A stretch of DNA of 64,000 nucleotides from Streptococcus sp. HMSC034E03 (GCF_001811505.1 NZ_KV804969.1:1-64000), one strand, 5' to 3'; positions 7,404 through 19,930 are shown, numbered from the stretch's first letter. Numbers and translations are program-made. The notes: generated by a model from the letters alone, not told the origin.

Positions 7404-9136
7404 ATGACAGAAATGCTTAAAGGAATCGCAGCATCTGACGGTGTTGCAGTTGCAAAAGCATATCTACTCGTTCAACCGGATTTATCATTCGAGACTGTTA
7501 CAGTCGAAGATACAAATGCAGAAGAGGCTCGTTTGGATGTTGCTCTTGAAGCTTCTCAAAACGAGCTTTCTCTTATCCGCGAGAAGGCTGTAGGTACGCT
7601 TGGTGAAGAAGCGGCACAAGTATTTGACGCCCACTTGATGGTTCTTGCTGACCCTGAATTGATTGGTCAAATCAAAGAAACTATCCGTGCTAAGAAAGTG
7701 AATGCAGAAGCGGGTCTGAAAGAAGTTACAGACATGTTTATCACAATCTTTGAAGGCATGGAAGACAACCCATACATGCAAGAACGTGCAGCGGATATCC
7801 GCGACGTAACAAAACGTGTATTAGCTAACCTCCTTGGTAAAAAATTGCCAAACCCAGCTTCTATCAATGAAGAAGTGATCGTGATTGCTCACGACTTGAC
7901 TCCATCTGATACAGCTCAATTGGACAAAACTTTGTTAAAGCTTTTGTAACAAACATTGGTGGTCGTACAAGTCACTCAGCTATCATGGCTCGTACACTTG
8001 AAATCGCTGCAGTTTTGGGTACAAACAATATCACTGAAATCGTTAAAGATGGTGACCTACTTGCCGTTAATGGTATTACAGGTGAAGTGATTATCAACCC
8101 GACTGAAGAACAAGCGGCTGAATTTAAAGCAGCTGGTGAAGCTTACGCTCAACAAAAAGCTGAATGGGCACTTTTGAAGGATGCTCAAACTGTTACTGCT
8201 GATGGTAAACACTTCGAATTGGCAGCAAACATTGGTACTCCAAAAGACGTTGAAGGTGTTAATGACAACGGTGCAGAAGCTGTCGGTCTTTACCGTACAG
8301 AGTTCTTGTACATGGATTCTCAAGACTTCCCAACTGAAGACGAGCAGTACGAAGCATACAAGACTGTTCTTGAAGGAATGAACGGTAAACCAGTTGTTGT
8401 CCGTACAATGGATATCGGTGGTGACAAGGAACTTCCTTACTTCGATATGCCACATGAAATGAACCCATTCCTTGGATTCCGTGCTCTTCGTATCTCTATC
8501 TCTGAAACAGGAGATGCAATGTTCCGCACTCAAATCCGTGCTCTTCTTCGTGCTTCTGTACACGGTCAATTGCGTATCATGTTCCCGATGGTTGCGCTTT
8601 TGAAAGAATTCCGTGCAGCTAAAGCAGTCTTCGATGAAGAAAAAGCTAACCTTCTTGCTGAAGGTGTTGCAGTTGCGGATGACATCCAAGTTGGTATCAT
8701 GATCGAAATTCCTGCAGCAGCTATGCTTGCAGACCAATTTGCAAAAGAAGTTGACTTCTTCTCAATTGGTACAAACGACTTGATCCAATACACAATGGCG
8801 GCAGACCGTATGAACGAACAAGTTTCATACCTTTATCAACCATACAACCCATCAATCCTTCGTTTGATCAACAACGTTATCAAAGCAGCTCACGCTGAAG
8901 GTAAATGGGCTGGTATGTGTGGTGAAATGGCTGGTGACCAAACAGCTGTTCCACTTCTTGTCGGAATGGGCTTGGATGAGTTCTCTATGTCAGCAACATC
9001 TGTACTTCGTACACGTAGCTTGATGAAGAAACTCGACACTGCTAAAATGCAAGAATACGCTAACCGTGCTCTTACTGAATGTTCAACAATGGAAGAAGTT
9101 CTTGAACTTTCTAAAGAATACGTTAACTTCGATTAA
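7404..9136 (+). pseudogene. ptsI: PTS enzyme I, disrupted by a one-base frameshift
   Basis: Enzyme I transfers phosphate from phosphoenolpyruvate to HPr. The gene starts at the ATG at 7404 and reads the normal N-terminal HPr-binding domain up to DTAQLDK. At the A run 7926-7929 the frame is lost and a stop appears at 7947-7949. The +1 frame then carries [18 protein letters not shown], with the catalytic histidine at 7973-7975, and the complete PEP-binding domain ([22 protein letters not shown]) to the TAA at 9136. Adding one A to the run would restore a 577-residue protein, the usual length. As written, the first product lacks the catalytic histidine, so enzyme I would be absent. A sequencing error in the homopolymer is possible. 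Confidence 0.9.
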
Positions 9137-9144
9137 TCAACTAC

Positions 9145-9178
9145 AAATCCTTGTAGCTTCTGGCTATGAGGATTTTTT
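9145..9178 (+). terminator. Terminator after ptsI
   Basis: AAATCCTTGTAGC and GCTATGAGGATTT pair around a 5-base loop, followed by T6. Confidence 0.8.
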
Positions 9179-9260
9179 CTTCTATTTTGTAGAAAACTCC
9201 ATCTGTAAAATTTATCAAAAATATGGTAAAATAGACAAGGGAAAAAACAAGGAGGCTACA

Positions 9261-9899
9261 ATGCAAAATAGACCAATCATTATCGGAGTAACAGGTGGAT
9301 CTGGAGGAGGAAAGACAAGCGTATCTAAAGCAATCTTGTCGCATTTTCCAAATGAAAAAATCTCTATGATTGAGCATGATTCCTACTATAAAGATCAATC
9401 TCATCTAACCTTTGAAGAGCGTATTAAGACCAACTATGACCATCCTTTTGCTTTTGATACTGATTTGATGATTGAGCAAATCAAAGAATTGTTGGCAGGT
9501 CGTCCTGTAGACATTCCTACCTATGATTATGCTGCCCACACCAGAAGTTCTAAAACTTATCGTCAAGAACCTCAAGATGTTTTTATCGTAGAAGGAATCT
9601 TGGTTTTGGAGGACAAACGACTTCGTGATTTGATGGATATCAAGATTTTCGTAGATACAGATGATGATGTTCGTATTATTCGCCGTATTAAGCGTGATAT
9701 GGAAGAGCGTGGTCGTAGTCTAGATAGTGTTATTGATCAATATCTTGGTGTGGTGAAACCCATGTATCATCAATTTATTGAACCAACAAAGCGTTATGCA
9801 GATATCGTTATTCCAGAAGGAGTGACCAATACAGTAGCTATTGATTTGCTAACAACAAAGATTGAAAAGATTTTAGAAGAAGCACGTCTTGCCCAATAA
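9261..9899 (+). CDS. udk: Uridine/cytidine kinase
   Basis: Udk (212 residues) phosphorylates uridine and cytidine for pyrimidine salvage. The P-loop [12 protein letters not shown] is at residues 9-20. [10 protein letters not shown] and [12 protein letters not shown] are the substrate-lid motifs of the family, and [13 protein letters not shown] supplies the lid arginines. The ATG at 9261 follows GGAGG by 5 bases; an upstream in-frame extension reaching into ptsI is spurious. It appears to be a single-gene unit after the pts terminator. Confidence 0.96.
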   Translation: MQNRPIIIGVTGGSGGGKTSVSKAILSHFPNEKISMIEHDSYYKDQSHLTFEERIKTNYDHPFAFDTDLMIEQIKELLAGRPVDIPTYDYAAHTRSSKTYRQEPQDVFIVEGILVLEDKRLRDLMDIKIFVDTDDDVRIIRRIKRDMEERGRSLDSVIDQYLGVVKPMYHQFIEPTKRYADIVIPEGVTNTVAIDLLTTKIEKILEEARLAQ

Positions 9900-10076
9900 T
9901 AAGCAGATAAAAAGGCTGTGGGAAAGTAATGATTTTATCAAGATTGAACCTTTTTCTTATATCCGTGAATCTTTACAATCATGCTTTTAGATAGAGAAAA
10001 ATATTGTTTCAAAGGATTTTTTGAGTCTTTAAGATCAACTAGATGCTAGAGCATAGTTTCGGTGCAAATAAAAGTC
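9900..10076. other. Intergenic stretch with no recognised feature
   Basis: About 177 bases between udk and the convergent ECF gene. No ORF or clear structure other than the terminator at its right end was seen. Confidence 0.4.
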
Positions 10077-10099
10077 GAGGTCGGGATTTTCCCGACCTC
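10077..10099. terminator. Bidirectional terminator between udk and the ECF gene
   Basis: GAGGTCGGGA and TCCCGACCTC form a perfect 10-base GC-rich stem with a 3-base loop, followed by TTATTTTTT. It overlaps the stop of the minus-strand gene. Confidence 0.85.
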
Positions 10100-10663
10100 T
10101 TATTTTTTGATTTTTTCAAGTCTCGGAACAATAACTAAGGTGAGTATTGCTGAGATAATCAGTTCTGCGATAGAGTTTGTTGAGATAACAGTAGCTAATA
10201 GTTTCTGGATATTTCCATCAAAAACATTTCCAAAAAGGAAGAAGATACCGCCTAGTACAAATACAGTATTAGTAAGTGAACCGAGAGCTCCCGCAAAGAT
10301 AAGCCCTACCTTGTTTTTGAGGAGTTTATAGACAAAGTATGGTGTCAAACCGATTAAGATACGAGGAATAATAGCAATAGCAAGTGAAGCTAGATTCCCA
10401 TTTGGTACAAAAGGAGAGAAGAGGTAGCTAGTTGGGAGAATCGTGATTGTATTGACTGTCAAGCTAATCATTCCCATCAAGAAACCTAAGATAGCCCCAA
10501 TCCGTGGTCCGTAGATGATACTAGCAATGATGACTGGGATATGGACTATGGTCGGTTTAATTGGAAAGGGCAAGACATTAAAGACAATAGAGCTCAGCAG
10601 ATGAATGACGATCATGCTGGCAAAAAAGATAGCAATTGGAGCAATATTAGAGCGTTTGTTCAT
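10100..10663 (-). CDS. ECF transporter substrate-binding (S) component, probably for pantothenate
   Basis: This 187-residue protein has about six hydrophobic helices, with the short-loop layout of ECF S components (IPVIIASIIYGPRIGAILGFLMG, then GALGSLTNTVFVLGG). Such proteins bind a vitamin and use the shared ECF energising module encoded elsewhere. It overlaps the end of coaC by 17 bases and follows coaB-coaC. These genes act on 4'-phosphopantothenate, so pantothenate (PanT-like) is the likely substrate; that assignment is inference from context. Confidence 0.75.
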   Translation of the reverse strand: MNKRSNIAPIAIFFASMIVIHLLSSIVFNVLPFPIKPTIVHIPVIIASIIYGPRIGAILGFLMGMISLTVNTITILPTSYLFSPFVPNGNLASLAIAIIPRILIGLTPYFVYKLLKNKVGLIFAGALGSLTNTVFVLGGIFFLFGNVFDGNIQKLLATVISTNSIAELIISAILTLVIVPRLEKIKK

Positions 10664-11198
10664 GAAGTTTTTCCTTTATCTGTTGTAAAATAGTATCAAG
10701 ATCAGCAAGAGCACCACGTCCTACATCGCCACAGGCCAGTAGGGACTCTTTTGGAGCAATAATTGTATAACCATAAGTTTCTAAAGTTTTTAGGTTTGTT
10801 TGAGTTGCTGGATGGTCATACATTTTGGTATTCATAGCAGGTGCTACTAGTTTTGGAATATAGTGTGGCAAGGCAAGAGCAGTAGCAGTAACCATATTGT
10901 CGGCAAAACCGTGCGCGACTTTCGCAATCGTATTAGCGGTCGCAGGGGCAAGGATAAACAAGTCTGTTTTTTTGCCAAGCTCGATATGATTGACTTTATC
11001 AGGATAAGGTTCCTGCATAAGATCGAGATGTACGGTATTTTGAGATAAGACTTGAAGGGTTAAAGGTTGAATAAAGGCAGTCGCAGCCTGGGTCATGAGT
11101 ACAGTAACAGAATGCCCTTGTTTATTCAAGCCACTTACCAAATCAGCAGCCTTGTAAGAGGCGATAGAGCCTGTCACAGCGAGTGTAATACGAGCCAT
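10647..11198 (-). CDS. coaC: Phosphopantothenoylcysteine decarboxylase
   Basis: CoaC (183 residues) is a flavoprotein that decarboxylates 4'-phosphopantothenoylcysteine to 4'-phosphopantetheine in coenzyme A synthesis. It has the N-terminal FMN-binding VTGSIASYKAADL, the catalytic-histidine segment NHIELGK, the flavin-binding APATANTIAK and the substrate clamp PAMNTKMY. In many bacteria CoaB and CoaC are fused; here, as in other streptococci, they are separate. coaC starts 11 bases after the coaB stop. Confidence 0.95.
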   Translation of the reverse strand: MARITLAVTGSIASYKAADLVSGLNKQGHSVTVLMTQAATAFIQPLTLQVLSQNTVHLDLMQEPYPDKVNHIELGKKTDLFILAPATANTIAKVAHGFADNMVTATALALPHYIPKLVAPAMNTKMYDHPATQTNLKTLETYGYTIIAPKESLLACGDVGRGALADLDTILQQIKEKLHEQTL

Positions 11199-11209
11199 AA
11201 TTTTCCTTT

Positions 11210-11899
11210 CTAACGATCAAGTTCTTGAATTCTCTTGGTTAACAAGTCAGCAATTTCTTGCTTGCTAGTAGAAAGCTGATAATCTTTTTCTTCTACTAGA
11301 TAAGCCAGGTGCTGATTTTCATTAATCTGAGTGAGGTCATTAGCGACAATCAAGTCAGCTTGATTCTTTTCAAGACTTTCTCTAGCGATTTGAATCAGAT
11401 GCTCCTTGGTAACATCGACAAGCAGTTTAAAGCCGATGAGATGAATATTGGGGTTCCATTCTTTGACAAGAGCAATAATTTTTGGATTTTTCTTGAGAAA
11501 TAGGACTTGCACCTCAGCCTTAGAGGAGATCTTTGTTTCCATATTTTTCTTATGCAAAAACTCACTTAAATCTTGGCTTGCTTGGACTTGGTCAAGACCA
11601 GTCATGTAAACAGGACTATAGTCAGAGACTGCCATGGAATGAATCAAAACTTGATAATCAGGAACAATCCGTTTCATCTTTCGAAGTAAATCGGAAGTGT
11701 TTTTGATTTCAATGATGGATAAATTTGAGTGTGGTGCTGGTTTTAGTGCTTGTTGCGTAGTAATCAGACAAACCTGATGCCCAGCCTTCAGTAAAGTCTC
11801 AGTTATAACTTTACCAAGTCTACCAGTAGAGTGGTTGGTAATGGAGCGAACTCTATCAATGGCTTCGCTTGTACCACCAGATGTAACTAAAATTTTCAT
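11210..11899 (-). CDS. coaB: Phosphopantothenate--cysteine ligase (stand-alone CoaB)
   Basis: CoaB joins 4'-phosphopantothenate to cysteine. The 229-residue protein begins MKILVTSGGTSEAIDRVRSI and contains NHSTGRLGK, the VLIHSMAVSDYSP segment and NDLTQI, all typical of the stand-alone Streptococcus/Enterococcus type. The frame could extend to a TTG at 11914, but family members begin at MKILVTSGG, so the ATG at 11899 is chosen. No ribosome-binding site precedes this ATG and a -10 box lies 6 bases away, hinting at a leaderless message. Confidence 0.93.
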   Translation of the reverse strand: MKILVTSGGTSEAIDRVRSITNHSTGRLGKVITETLLKAGHQVCLITTQQALKPAPHSNLSIIEIKNTSDLLRKMKRIVPDYQVLIHSMAVSDYSPVYMTGLDQVQASQDLSEFLHKKNMETKISSKAEVQVLFLKKNPKIIALVKEWNPNIHLIGFKLLVDVTKEHLIQIARESLEKNQADLIVANDLTQINENQHLAYLVEEKDYQLSTSKQEIADLLTKRIQELDR

Positions 11900-11905
11900 A
11901 GAACT

Positions 11906-11934
11906 ATTGTACAAAAAAATGAGCAGTAAGTAAA
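11906..11934 (-). promoter_or_regulatory. Promoter of coaB-coaC-ECF, possibly giving a leaderless mRNA
   Basis: Minus-strand TTTACT (11929-11934), a 17-base spacer and TACAAT (11906-11911). Transcription would start at about the A of the coaB ATG. Confidence 0.5.
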
Positions 11935-12093
11935 ATGAAAGCGATAAAATATTATGTGAAATCCTAACTTTAAACTATAGTTAAAACTTATAAAGGCATA
12001 TAAAATTTTAAATAGTAGCCAATAAATCCTTTGAGGGCGCTATATTTACGAACGTTATAAAGCTTTATGTCTGTTAAAAATCTTGTTTTGTGT

Positions 12094-12099
12094 TATAAT
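12094..12099 (+). promoter_or_regulatory. Extended -10 promoter of fhs
   Basis: TATAAT preceded by TGT makes an extended -10; no good -35 is visible. It lies 32 bases before the start codon. Confidence 0.6.
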
Positions 12100-12131
12100 G
12101 AATTAACACATTTGAGGTAGAGGAGTTTGTT

Positions 12132-13802
12132 ATGAAAACAGATATTGAAATTGCACAGAGTATTGATCTAAAACCAATCGTTGAGGTCGTTGATCAATTT
12201 GGGATTTCTGCAGACGATTTGGAGTTGTATGGAAAGTACAAGGCTAAACTTAGCTTTGATAAAATTCGTGAAGTTGAGGCAAATCCAGTCGGTAAATTGA
12301 TCCTGGTTACAGCTATCAATCCAACACCTGCTGGTGAAGGAAAGTCAACCATTACCATCGGACTTGCTGATGCTTTGAATAAGATTGGCAAGAAAACCAT
12401 GATTGCTATTCGCGAACCTTCTCTTGGTCCTGTAATGGGGATTAAAGGTGGTGCAGCTGGTGGTGGTTATGCTCAAGTACTACCAATGGAAGATATCAAC
12501 CTTCACTTTACTGGTGATATGCATGCTATCACAACTGCCAACAATGCTCTTTCTGCCTTGATTGACAATCACTTGCACCAAGGAAATGAGCTAGGAATTG
12601 ACCAACGTCGTATTCTTTGGAAACGTGTTGTTGACTTAAACGACCGTGCTCTTCGTCATGTAACTGTTGGACTCGGTGGTCCTCTTAATGGAATTCCTCG
12701 CGAAGATGGATTTGATATCACTGTTGCTTCAGAAATCATGGCTATCCTTTGTTTGGCAACTGATATTGAAGATTTGAAACGTCGTTTAGCCAATATCGTC
12801 ATCGGCTACCGTTATGACCGCACACCAGTTTCAGTTGGTGATTTACAGGTTGAGGGTGCCTTGGCATTGATTTTGAAAGATGCTATTAAACCCAACTTGG
12901 TTCAAACAATCTATGGTACACCTGCATTCGTACACGGTGGCCCATTTGCTAATATCGCCCATGGCTGCAACTCAGTTTTGGCAACAAAAACTGCTCTACG
13001 TTTAGCAGATTACACAGTGACAGAAGCTGGCTTTGGTGCAGACCTTGGTGCAGAGAAGTTCCTGGATATCAAGACTCCAAACCTACCAACAGCTCCAAGC
13101 GCAGTAGTCATTGTCGCAACACTTCGTGCTCTTAAGATGAACGGTGGAGTAGCTAAGGATGCTCTAACAGAAGAAAACGTAGAAGCAGTTCGTGCAGGTT
13201 TTGCTAACTTGAAACGCCACGTTGAAAATATTCGTAAATTCGGTATTCCAGCGGTTGTTGCTATCAATGAATTTGTTTCTGATACAGAAGCTGAAATTGC
13301 AGCTTTGAAAGAACTATGTGCTTCAATTGATGTTCCAGTTGAATTAGCTAGCGTATGGGCTGATGGAGCTGAAGGTGGAGTAGCGCTTGCTGAAACGGTT
13401 GTCAATACTATCGCTGAAAATCCGGCAAACTACACACGTCTCTATGACAACGACCTTTCTGTTCAAGAAAAGATTGAAAAGATTGTCACTGAAATCTATC
13501 GCGGAAGCAAAGTAAACTTTGAGAAGAAAGCTAAAACCCAAATTGCACAAATCGTTCAAAATGGTTGGGATAAACTACCAATCTGTATGGCTAAGACTCA
13601 GTACAGTTTCTCAGATAATCCAAACGCACTTGGAGCACCTGAAAACTTTGAAATTACTATTCGTGAATTGGTACCAAAACTTGGTGCAGGCTTCATCGTT
13701 GCCTTAACTGGTGATGTCATGACCATGCCAGGACTTCCAAAACGACCAGCAGCTCTCAACATGGATGTTGAAAGTGATGGAACTGTTCTTGGATTATTCT
13801 AA
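12132..13802 (+). CDS. fhs: Formate--tetrahydrofolate ligase
   Basis: Fhs (556 residues, full length) makes 10-formyl-tetrahydrofolate from formate, ATP and THF, feeding purine and formyl-Met synthesis. The ATP-binding loop [19 protein letters not shown] is near residue 65. [18 protein letters not shown] and the C-terminal [16 protein letters not shown] are strongly conserved. The ATG at 12132 follows GAGGTAGAGGAG. It is transcribed alone, with a promoter before it and a strong terminator after it. Confidence 0.98.
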   Translation: MKTDIEIAQSIDLKPIVEVVDQFGISADDLELYGKYKAKLSFDKIREVEANPVGKLILVTAINPTPAGEGKSTITIGLADALNKIGKKTMIAIREPSLGPVMGIKGGAAGGGYAQVLPMEDINLHFTGDMHAITTANNALSALIDNHLHQGNELGIDQRRILWKRVVDLNDRALRHVTVGLGGPLNGIPREDGFDITVASEIMAILCLATDIEDLKRRLANIVIGYRYDRTPVSVGDLQVEGALALILKDAIKPNLVQTIYGTPAFVHGGPFANIAHGCNSVLATKTALRLADYTVTEAGFGADLGAEKFLDIKTPNLPTAPSAVVIVATLRALKMNGGVAKDALTEENVEAVRAGFANLKRHVENIRKFGIPAVVAINEFVSDTEAEIAALKELCASIDVPVELASVWADGAEGGVALAETVVNTIAENPANYTRLYDNDLSVQEKIEKIVTEIYRGSKVNFEKKAKTQIAQIVQNGWDKLPICMAKTQYSFSDNPNALGAPENFEITIRELVPKLGAGFIVALTGDVMTMPGLPKRPAALNMDVESDGTVLGLF

Positions 13803-13806
13803 TTGA

Positions 13807-13851
13807 ATAACAAAAAGACAAGCTCAAAATCGAGTTTGTCTTTTTGTTATT
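13807..13851 (+). terminator. Terminator of fhs
   Basis: AATAACAAAAAGACAA pairs with TTGTCTTTTTGTTATT; an inner GCTC/GAG stem closes the loop. T-rich on both strands. Confidence 0.85.
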
Positions 13852-13861
13852 ATTAATCAAA

Positions 13862-13890
13862 AAATCTCCTAGAAAGTAACTAGGAGATTT
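13862..13890 (-). terminator. Terminator of lysS
   Basis: AAATCTCCTAG and CTAGGAGATTT make a perfect 11-base stem with a 7-base loop. On the minus strand it ends in T6, 5 bases past the lysS stop. Confidence 0.85.
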
Positions 13891-13895
13891 GTATT

Positions 13896-15395
<1,500 letters not shown>

Positions 15396-15490
15396 CTAGT
15401 TTTTACTCAATTCTTGATACGATGAGTCTTTTTTGCGATACTCCCATTTTATCATAAAAGTCAAATAAATTCACGGATATTCTACAAAAT

Positions 15491-15529
15491 CTAAAAAGAA
15501 CTTAACAGCGATTGTTAAGTTCTTTTTAG
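15491..15529. terminator. Bidirectional terminator between lysS and the phosphatase gene
   Basis: CTAAAAAGAACTTAACA and TGTTAAGTTCTTTTTAG are perfect 17-base inverted arms with a 5-base loop. The hairpin overlaps the end of the phosphatase gene and would end transcription coming from it. Confidence 0.8.
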
Positions 15530-16147
15530 ATTTTGATAAGAAGTGTCGTTCCATTGCAAAAGGTTGAAGTTTTTAAAGTCTTCTGTTTCGACAATAGTAA
15601 CACTAGCATTTGCTAGACCGCCATTTTTTCTAAGTAGTGGAGTATCATAGCCTAGAAGAGTTCGAATACTGGCTGTGAGATTGGCCCCGTGACCAACAAT
15701 CATAACATGTTCAAAAGGTTTGGACTCTAATGATTTGATAAATTGAATGGTTCGTTGAGTTGTTTGATAGACAGACTCTGCTCCAAACATAGTCGAATCG
15801 AATTTTGCTAGATTGGTACGAAAAGCTTTTAATTGCTCGGGATAGATGGCTTCCAAGGTCGCAAATTTTGCACCTTCAAGTTTTCCAAGTTGCCATTCTC
15901 TTAGTGAGGGGATTTCTTCTAATGGACAGCTGTCTTTCAGTTGACTTTGGATAATTTGAGCAGAAGTTTTAGCCCGAGGAAGATCACTAGAATAAATCAC
16001 ATCAAATGGAGTTTCCTGGAGATACCGACCTAGTTTTTTTAAGATTTCAATAGATTCATCTAAGAGTGGAGAATCCCCACTTGCCCCTTGAAAACGTCCT
16101 TCAAGATTCCAAAGAGTTTTACCGTGGCGAACAAAGTATAGTTTCAT
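15515..16147 (-). CDS. Histidine phosphatase (phosphoglycerate-mutase-like) protein
   Basis: This 210-residue protein starts with the catalytic VRHGKTLWNLEGRFQG signature; the second histidine is in VMIVGHGANL and EIPSLREWQLGKLEG supplies the acid. It is a broad-specificity phosphatase of the GpmB/CobC branch, not the glycolytic dPGM, judged by the RFQGASGDSPLL loop. The substrate is unknown. It follows YbaK by 3 bases, probably in one operon with YbaK and DUF368. Confidence 0.85.
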   Translation of the reverse strand: MKLYFVRHGKTLWNLEGRFQGASGDSPLLDESIEILKKLGRYLQETPFDVIYSSDLPRAKTSAQIIQSQLKDSCPLEEIPSLREWQLGKLEGAKFATLEAIYPEQLKAFRTNLAKFDSTMFGAESVYQTTQRTIQFIKSLESKPFEHVMIVGHGANLTASIRTLLGYDTPLLRKNGGLANASVTIVETEDFKNFNLLQWNDTSYQNLKRT

Positions 16148-16150
16148 TGA

Positions 16151-16630
16151 TTATTGTCCTTCTATAATATCTGCAAATTCTGCTTTAACAAAGCTTGCAA
16201 GGTCTTGGGGGTTGATAATAATACTATGCCCAACTTCACCTGCCGAAACGATCATTTCTTCAAGCTCAAGTGCACTTTGATCGATAAAGATAGGGTAGTT
16301 ATGTTTTTGACGAATTCCAACTGGATTATTGGCGCCATGGATATAGCCTGTTGTCTTTTCGAGGTCTTTTTGTGGAATCATGCTGACTTTCTTATTACCA
16401 GAAATCTTTGCAAGCTTCTTTTCAGAAAGGTGTTCAGTGATAGGAAGGATACCGATAAGGGGACCAGTCTTATCTCCCAGAAGGGCTAAAGTCTTGAAAA
16501 TCTGGCTTTTATCGTAACCTTGAGGTAACTCACCTTCCAAAGCATTAATTTGAATTCCTTTATGATTAATCCTTGCCTTGGTTAAAATTTGTTGGACCAA
16601 GGTTTTTTTGACTTTTACTTTTTTAGCCAT
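16151..16630 (-). CDS. ybaK: YbaK/EbsC-family Cys-tRNA(Pro) deacylase
   Basis: This 159-residue YbaK-family editing protein hydrolyses cysteine mischarged onto tRNA-Pro. The conserved central lysine is in IFKTLALLGDK, and GYIHGANNPVGIRQKHNYPIF is the family signature. It overlaps the DUF368 gene by one base at its start and sits 3 bases before the phosphatase. The older enterococcal name EbsC refers to the same family. Confidence 0.88.
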   Translation of the reverse strand: MAKKVKVKKTLVQQILTKARINHKGIQINALEGELPQGYDKSQIFKTLALLGDKTGPLIGILPITEHLSEKKLAKISGNKKVSMIPQKDLEKTTGYIHGANNPVGIRQKHNYPIFIDQSALELEEMIVSAGEVGHSIIINPQDLASFVKAEFADIIEGQ

Positions 16631-17472
16631 TATTTGTATTTATCCTCCAATTGACTCATCCAAATACCTAACCAAATACCTAGAGCGAAGAAAAAGGCAA
16701 TGATGACATAAGACACAAGAGATAATCCACTATAGCTGATGCTTTCAGCATTACCAGCATTTGGAATGAGGATTAAGATTGTACTTGAAAGAACAATTCC
16801 GATGATAAAGTGGTAAACACGAGATTGATAGACACGGAGAGCGTAGTCCATAAATTTTGAAAAAATGACAAGAGTAGCAAGTGCTCCAATTCCTATTGGA
16901 AGGAAGGTTCCGAATAAATCAAAAGTCTTAAATCCAGTTAGCATTGGACTATAAAGACCAAGGATTAAAAGTAGATTAGAAGGGCTGAGTCCTGGCACTA
17001 AAATTCCAAGTGCCAGTAAGCATCCAGCAAGAGTAAAGTTAAGGAAACTAGCTGACAACGATCCGACGACAAAATTTAAGGCGTAGAGGGCAATACCTGA
17101 AAGGATAAAAGTTGCCCAAAACCAAATGAGATCAATCTTATCTCTCTCGGAATCACGGGTAGATTCTTTGACAAGACTTGGAATGGTACCGATGATGGCA
17201 CCAGCAAAACTCCATAACACATATACTTGATAATTTTCGAGAAGGTACTCAATAGGATATGAGAAAAGGCCGATACCTAGGAGCATTCCAATACCGACAG
17301 GTAGGAAAAAGAGTAGATCTTCTTTTAAATTCTTAAAAGGATGGGCAAGGAAACGAATCATTCTCTCATAAATTCCCAAGATAGCGGCAAGAACACCACC
17401 AGAAATACCTGGTAGAATAAAACCTAGGGCGATTACAATTCCCTTTATAATTTTTGATAGCCATGATAACAT
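16630..17472 (-). CDS. DUF368 membrane protein, PopT-like undecaprenyl-phosphate translocase
   Basis: This 280-residue protein with about eight hydrophobic helices has the DUF368 signature near the N-terminus (ALGFILPGISGGVLAAILGIYERM) and a second PGLSPSNLLLILGLY repeat. DUF368 proteins (PopT) have been shown in other bacteria to return the carrier lipid undecaprenyl phosphate across the membrane for reuse in wall synthesis. That role is transferred by family only. It lies just downstream of a GH25 muramidase gene but is separated from it by a terminator. Confidence 0.85.
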   Translation of the reverse strand: MLSWLSKIIKGIVIALGFILPGISGGVLAAILGIYERMIRFLAHPFKNLKEDLLFFLPVGIGMLLGIGLFSYPIEYLLENYQVYVLWSFAGAIIGTIPSLVKESTRDSERDKIDLIWFWATFILSGIALYALNFVVGSLSASFLNFTLAGCLLALGILVPGLSPSNLLLILGLYSPMLTGFKTFDLFGTFLPIGIGALATLVIFSKFMDYALRVYQSRVYHFIIGIVLSSTILILIPNAGNAESISYSGLSLVSYVIIAFFFALGIWLGIWMSQLEDKYK

Positions 17473-17540
17473 AGAAGTCCTCCAAAATTCAGTGTATATT
17501 ATAAAGATAAAACAGTGGTTTAATATTGAAAAATAAAGAA

Positions 17541-17571
17541 AAGCAAGCAGAAAGCAATGTCTGACTTGCTT
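17541..17571 (-). terminator. Terminator of the GH25 gene
   Basis: AAGCAAG and CTTGCTT pair over a 17-base loop, followed on the minus strand by TTCTTTATTTTTC. Confidence 0.6.
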
Positions 17572-17584
17572 ATGGTGATAGTAA

Positions 17585-18385
17585 TTAAGGATTTAAAAAC
17601 AATTTTCTAAAGGTTTCTTCCTTGTTTTTTGTGGAAGAAATAAGGTTCAAATCCAGATGATTTTCAAAGCCTCCAAGGCTTCCATGAGAAGTATATTGGT
17701 GAAGATCATAGTTAAGATCTGTATTGGGAGCACTCTCGTAGTAACCCGAGTTGGTTCCATAGGACGGTATCCAGATTGCTGAGAAATTCTCCGTACTGAT
17801 ACTATGCTCCTCCATAAAGTAGACACCAACATAGATGCCAATATTTTTAGCTCCCAATGAAGCTAATTTAGCACGAAAGGCCTCAACACCCTTGTTCATG
17901 TCAGACATAGTCTTGTCTTCAACATCCAACCAATAGTAGCTAGGATTATAGGGAGAAGCAGCATTATAGAATACTTCAGCAGCTTTTTCCATTTCTTCGA
18001 CATTCTTACCAGCTACATAGGCATAAACAGCGACTGGAATATTCCGTTTTTGAAATTCTGTGATGTGTTCTTTATAAGCCTTATCAACCCCATTTTTAAA
18101 TGAAGCATCGTTTTCAACAGAAGCTTGAGCTCCACTATGAACCCGAACGATTGCACCTGAAATATTTTGAGCTAAGGTGTCATAATTGATCTCTGATGGT
18201 CTTTGCCAGCCAGAAACATCAATAATCGGCTTGTTGATATTATGTAAAGCTTGAGTTTCTACTTGAACTGGATTTTGCTTTGTTTTGACTGGATGGTCTT
18301 CGAACTTGGGTCTATTGATGATTAAAATACCCACAAGAGTAGCTAATACAGTAAAAATAAAAACAGGATTTATTTTCTTTCTCAT
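17585..18385 (-). CDS. GH25-family muramidase (lysozyme), membrane-anchored or secreted
   Basis: This 266-residue protein has an N-terminal hydrophobic segment (residues 8-24, IFTVLATLVGILIIN) acting as a signal anchor. The GH25 barrel runs from about residue 54 (IIDVSGWQRPSEINYD) to the end. Catalytic acids are visible in IDVSGW and in YYWLDVEDKTM, with NIGIYVGVYF and DLHQYTSHGSLGG typical of the fold. It should cut beta-1,4 MurNAc-GlcNAc bonds in peptidoglycan. No choline-binding repeats are present. Confidence 0.88.
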   Translation of the reverse strand: MRKKINPVFIFTVLATLVGILIINRPKFEDHPVKTKQNPVQVETQALHNINKPIIDVSGWQRPSEINYDTLAQNISGAIVRVHSGAQASVENDASFKNGVDKAYKEHITEFQKRNIPVAVYAYVAGKNVEEMEKAAEVFYNAASPYNPSYYWLDVEDKTMSDMNKGVEAFRAKLASLGAKNIGIYVGVYFMEEHSISTENFSAIWIPSYGTNSGYYESAPNTDLNYDLHQYTSHGSLGGFENHLDLNLISSTKNKEETFRKLFLNP

Positions 18386-18412
18386 ACTTTTATAGTGTAT
18401 CGTAAATGGTGA

Positions 18413-19921
<1,509 letters not shown>

Positions 19922-19930
19922 GAGCTAACG

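Noticed and set aside
8057-8737. 226-codon open frame on the minus strand inside ptsI
   Set aside because: It lies fully opposite a strongly codon-biased gene with clear enzyme I motifs; the translation is Cys/His/Phe-rich and matches no family. It is a shadow.
9143-9165. Possible small RNA or riboswitch downstream of ptsI
   Set aside because: Only a terminator hairpin is visible; there is no independent promoter.
9066-9260. In-frame upstream extension of udk
   Set aside because: It starts inside ptsI and crosses the terminator; family members start at [13 protein letters not shown] with a GGAGG site.
11915-12093. Possible THF riboswitch upstream of fhs
   Set aside because: No conserved THF riboswitch core or pairing could be found in this AT-rich stretch.
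12194-13559. Minus-strand frames opposite fhs
   Set aside because: No ribosome-binding sites and no family motifs; all fall within the conserved fhs coding sequence.
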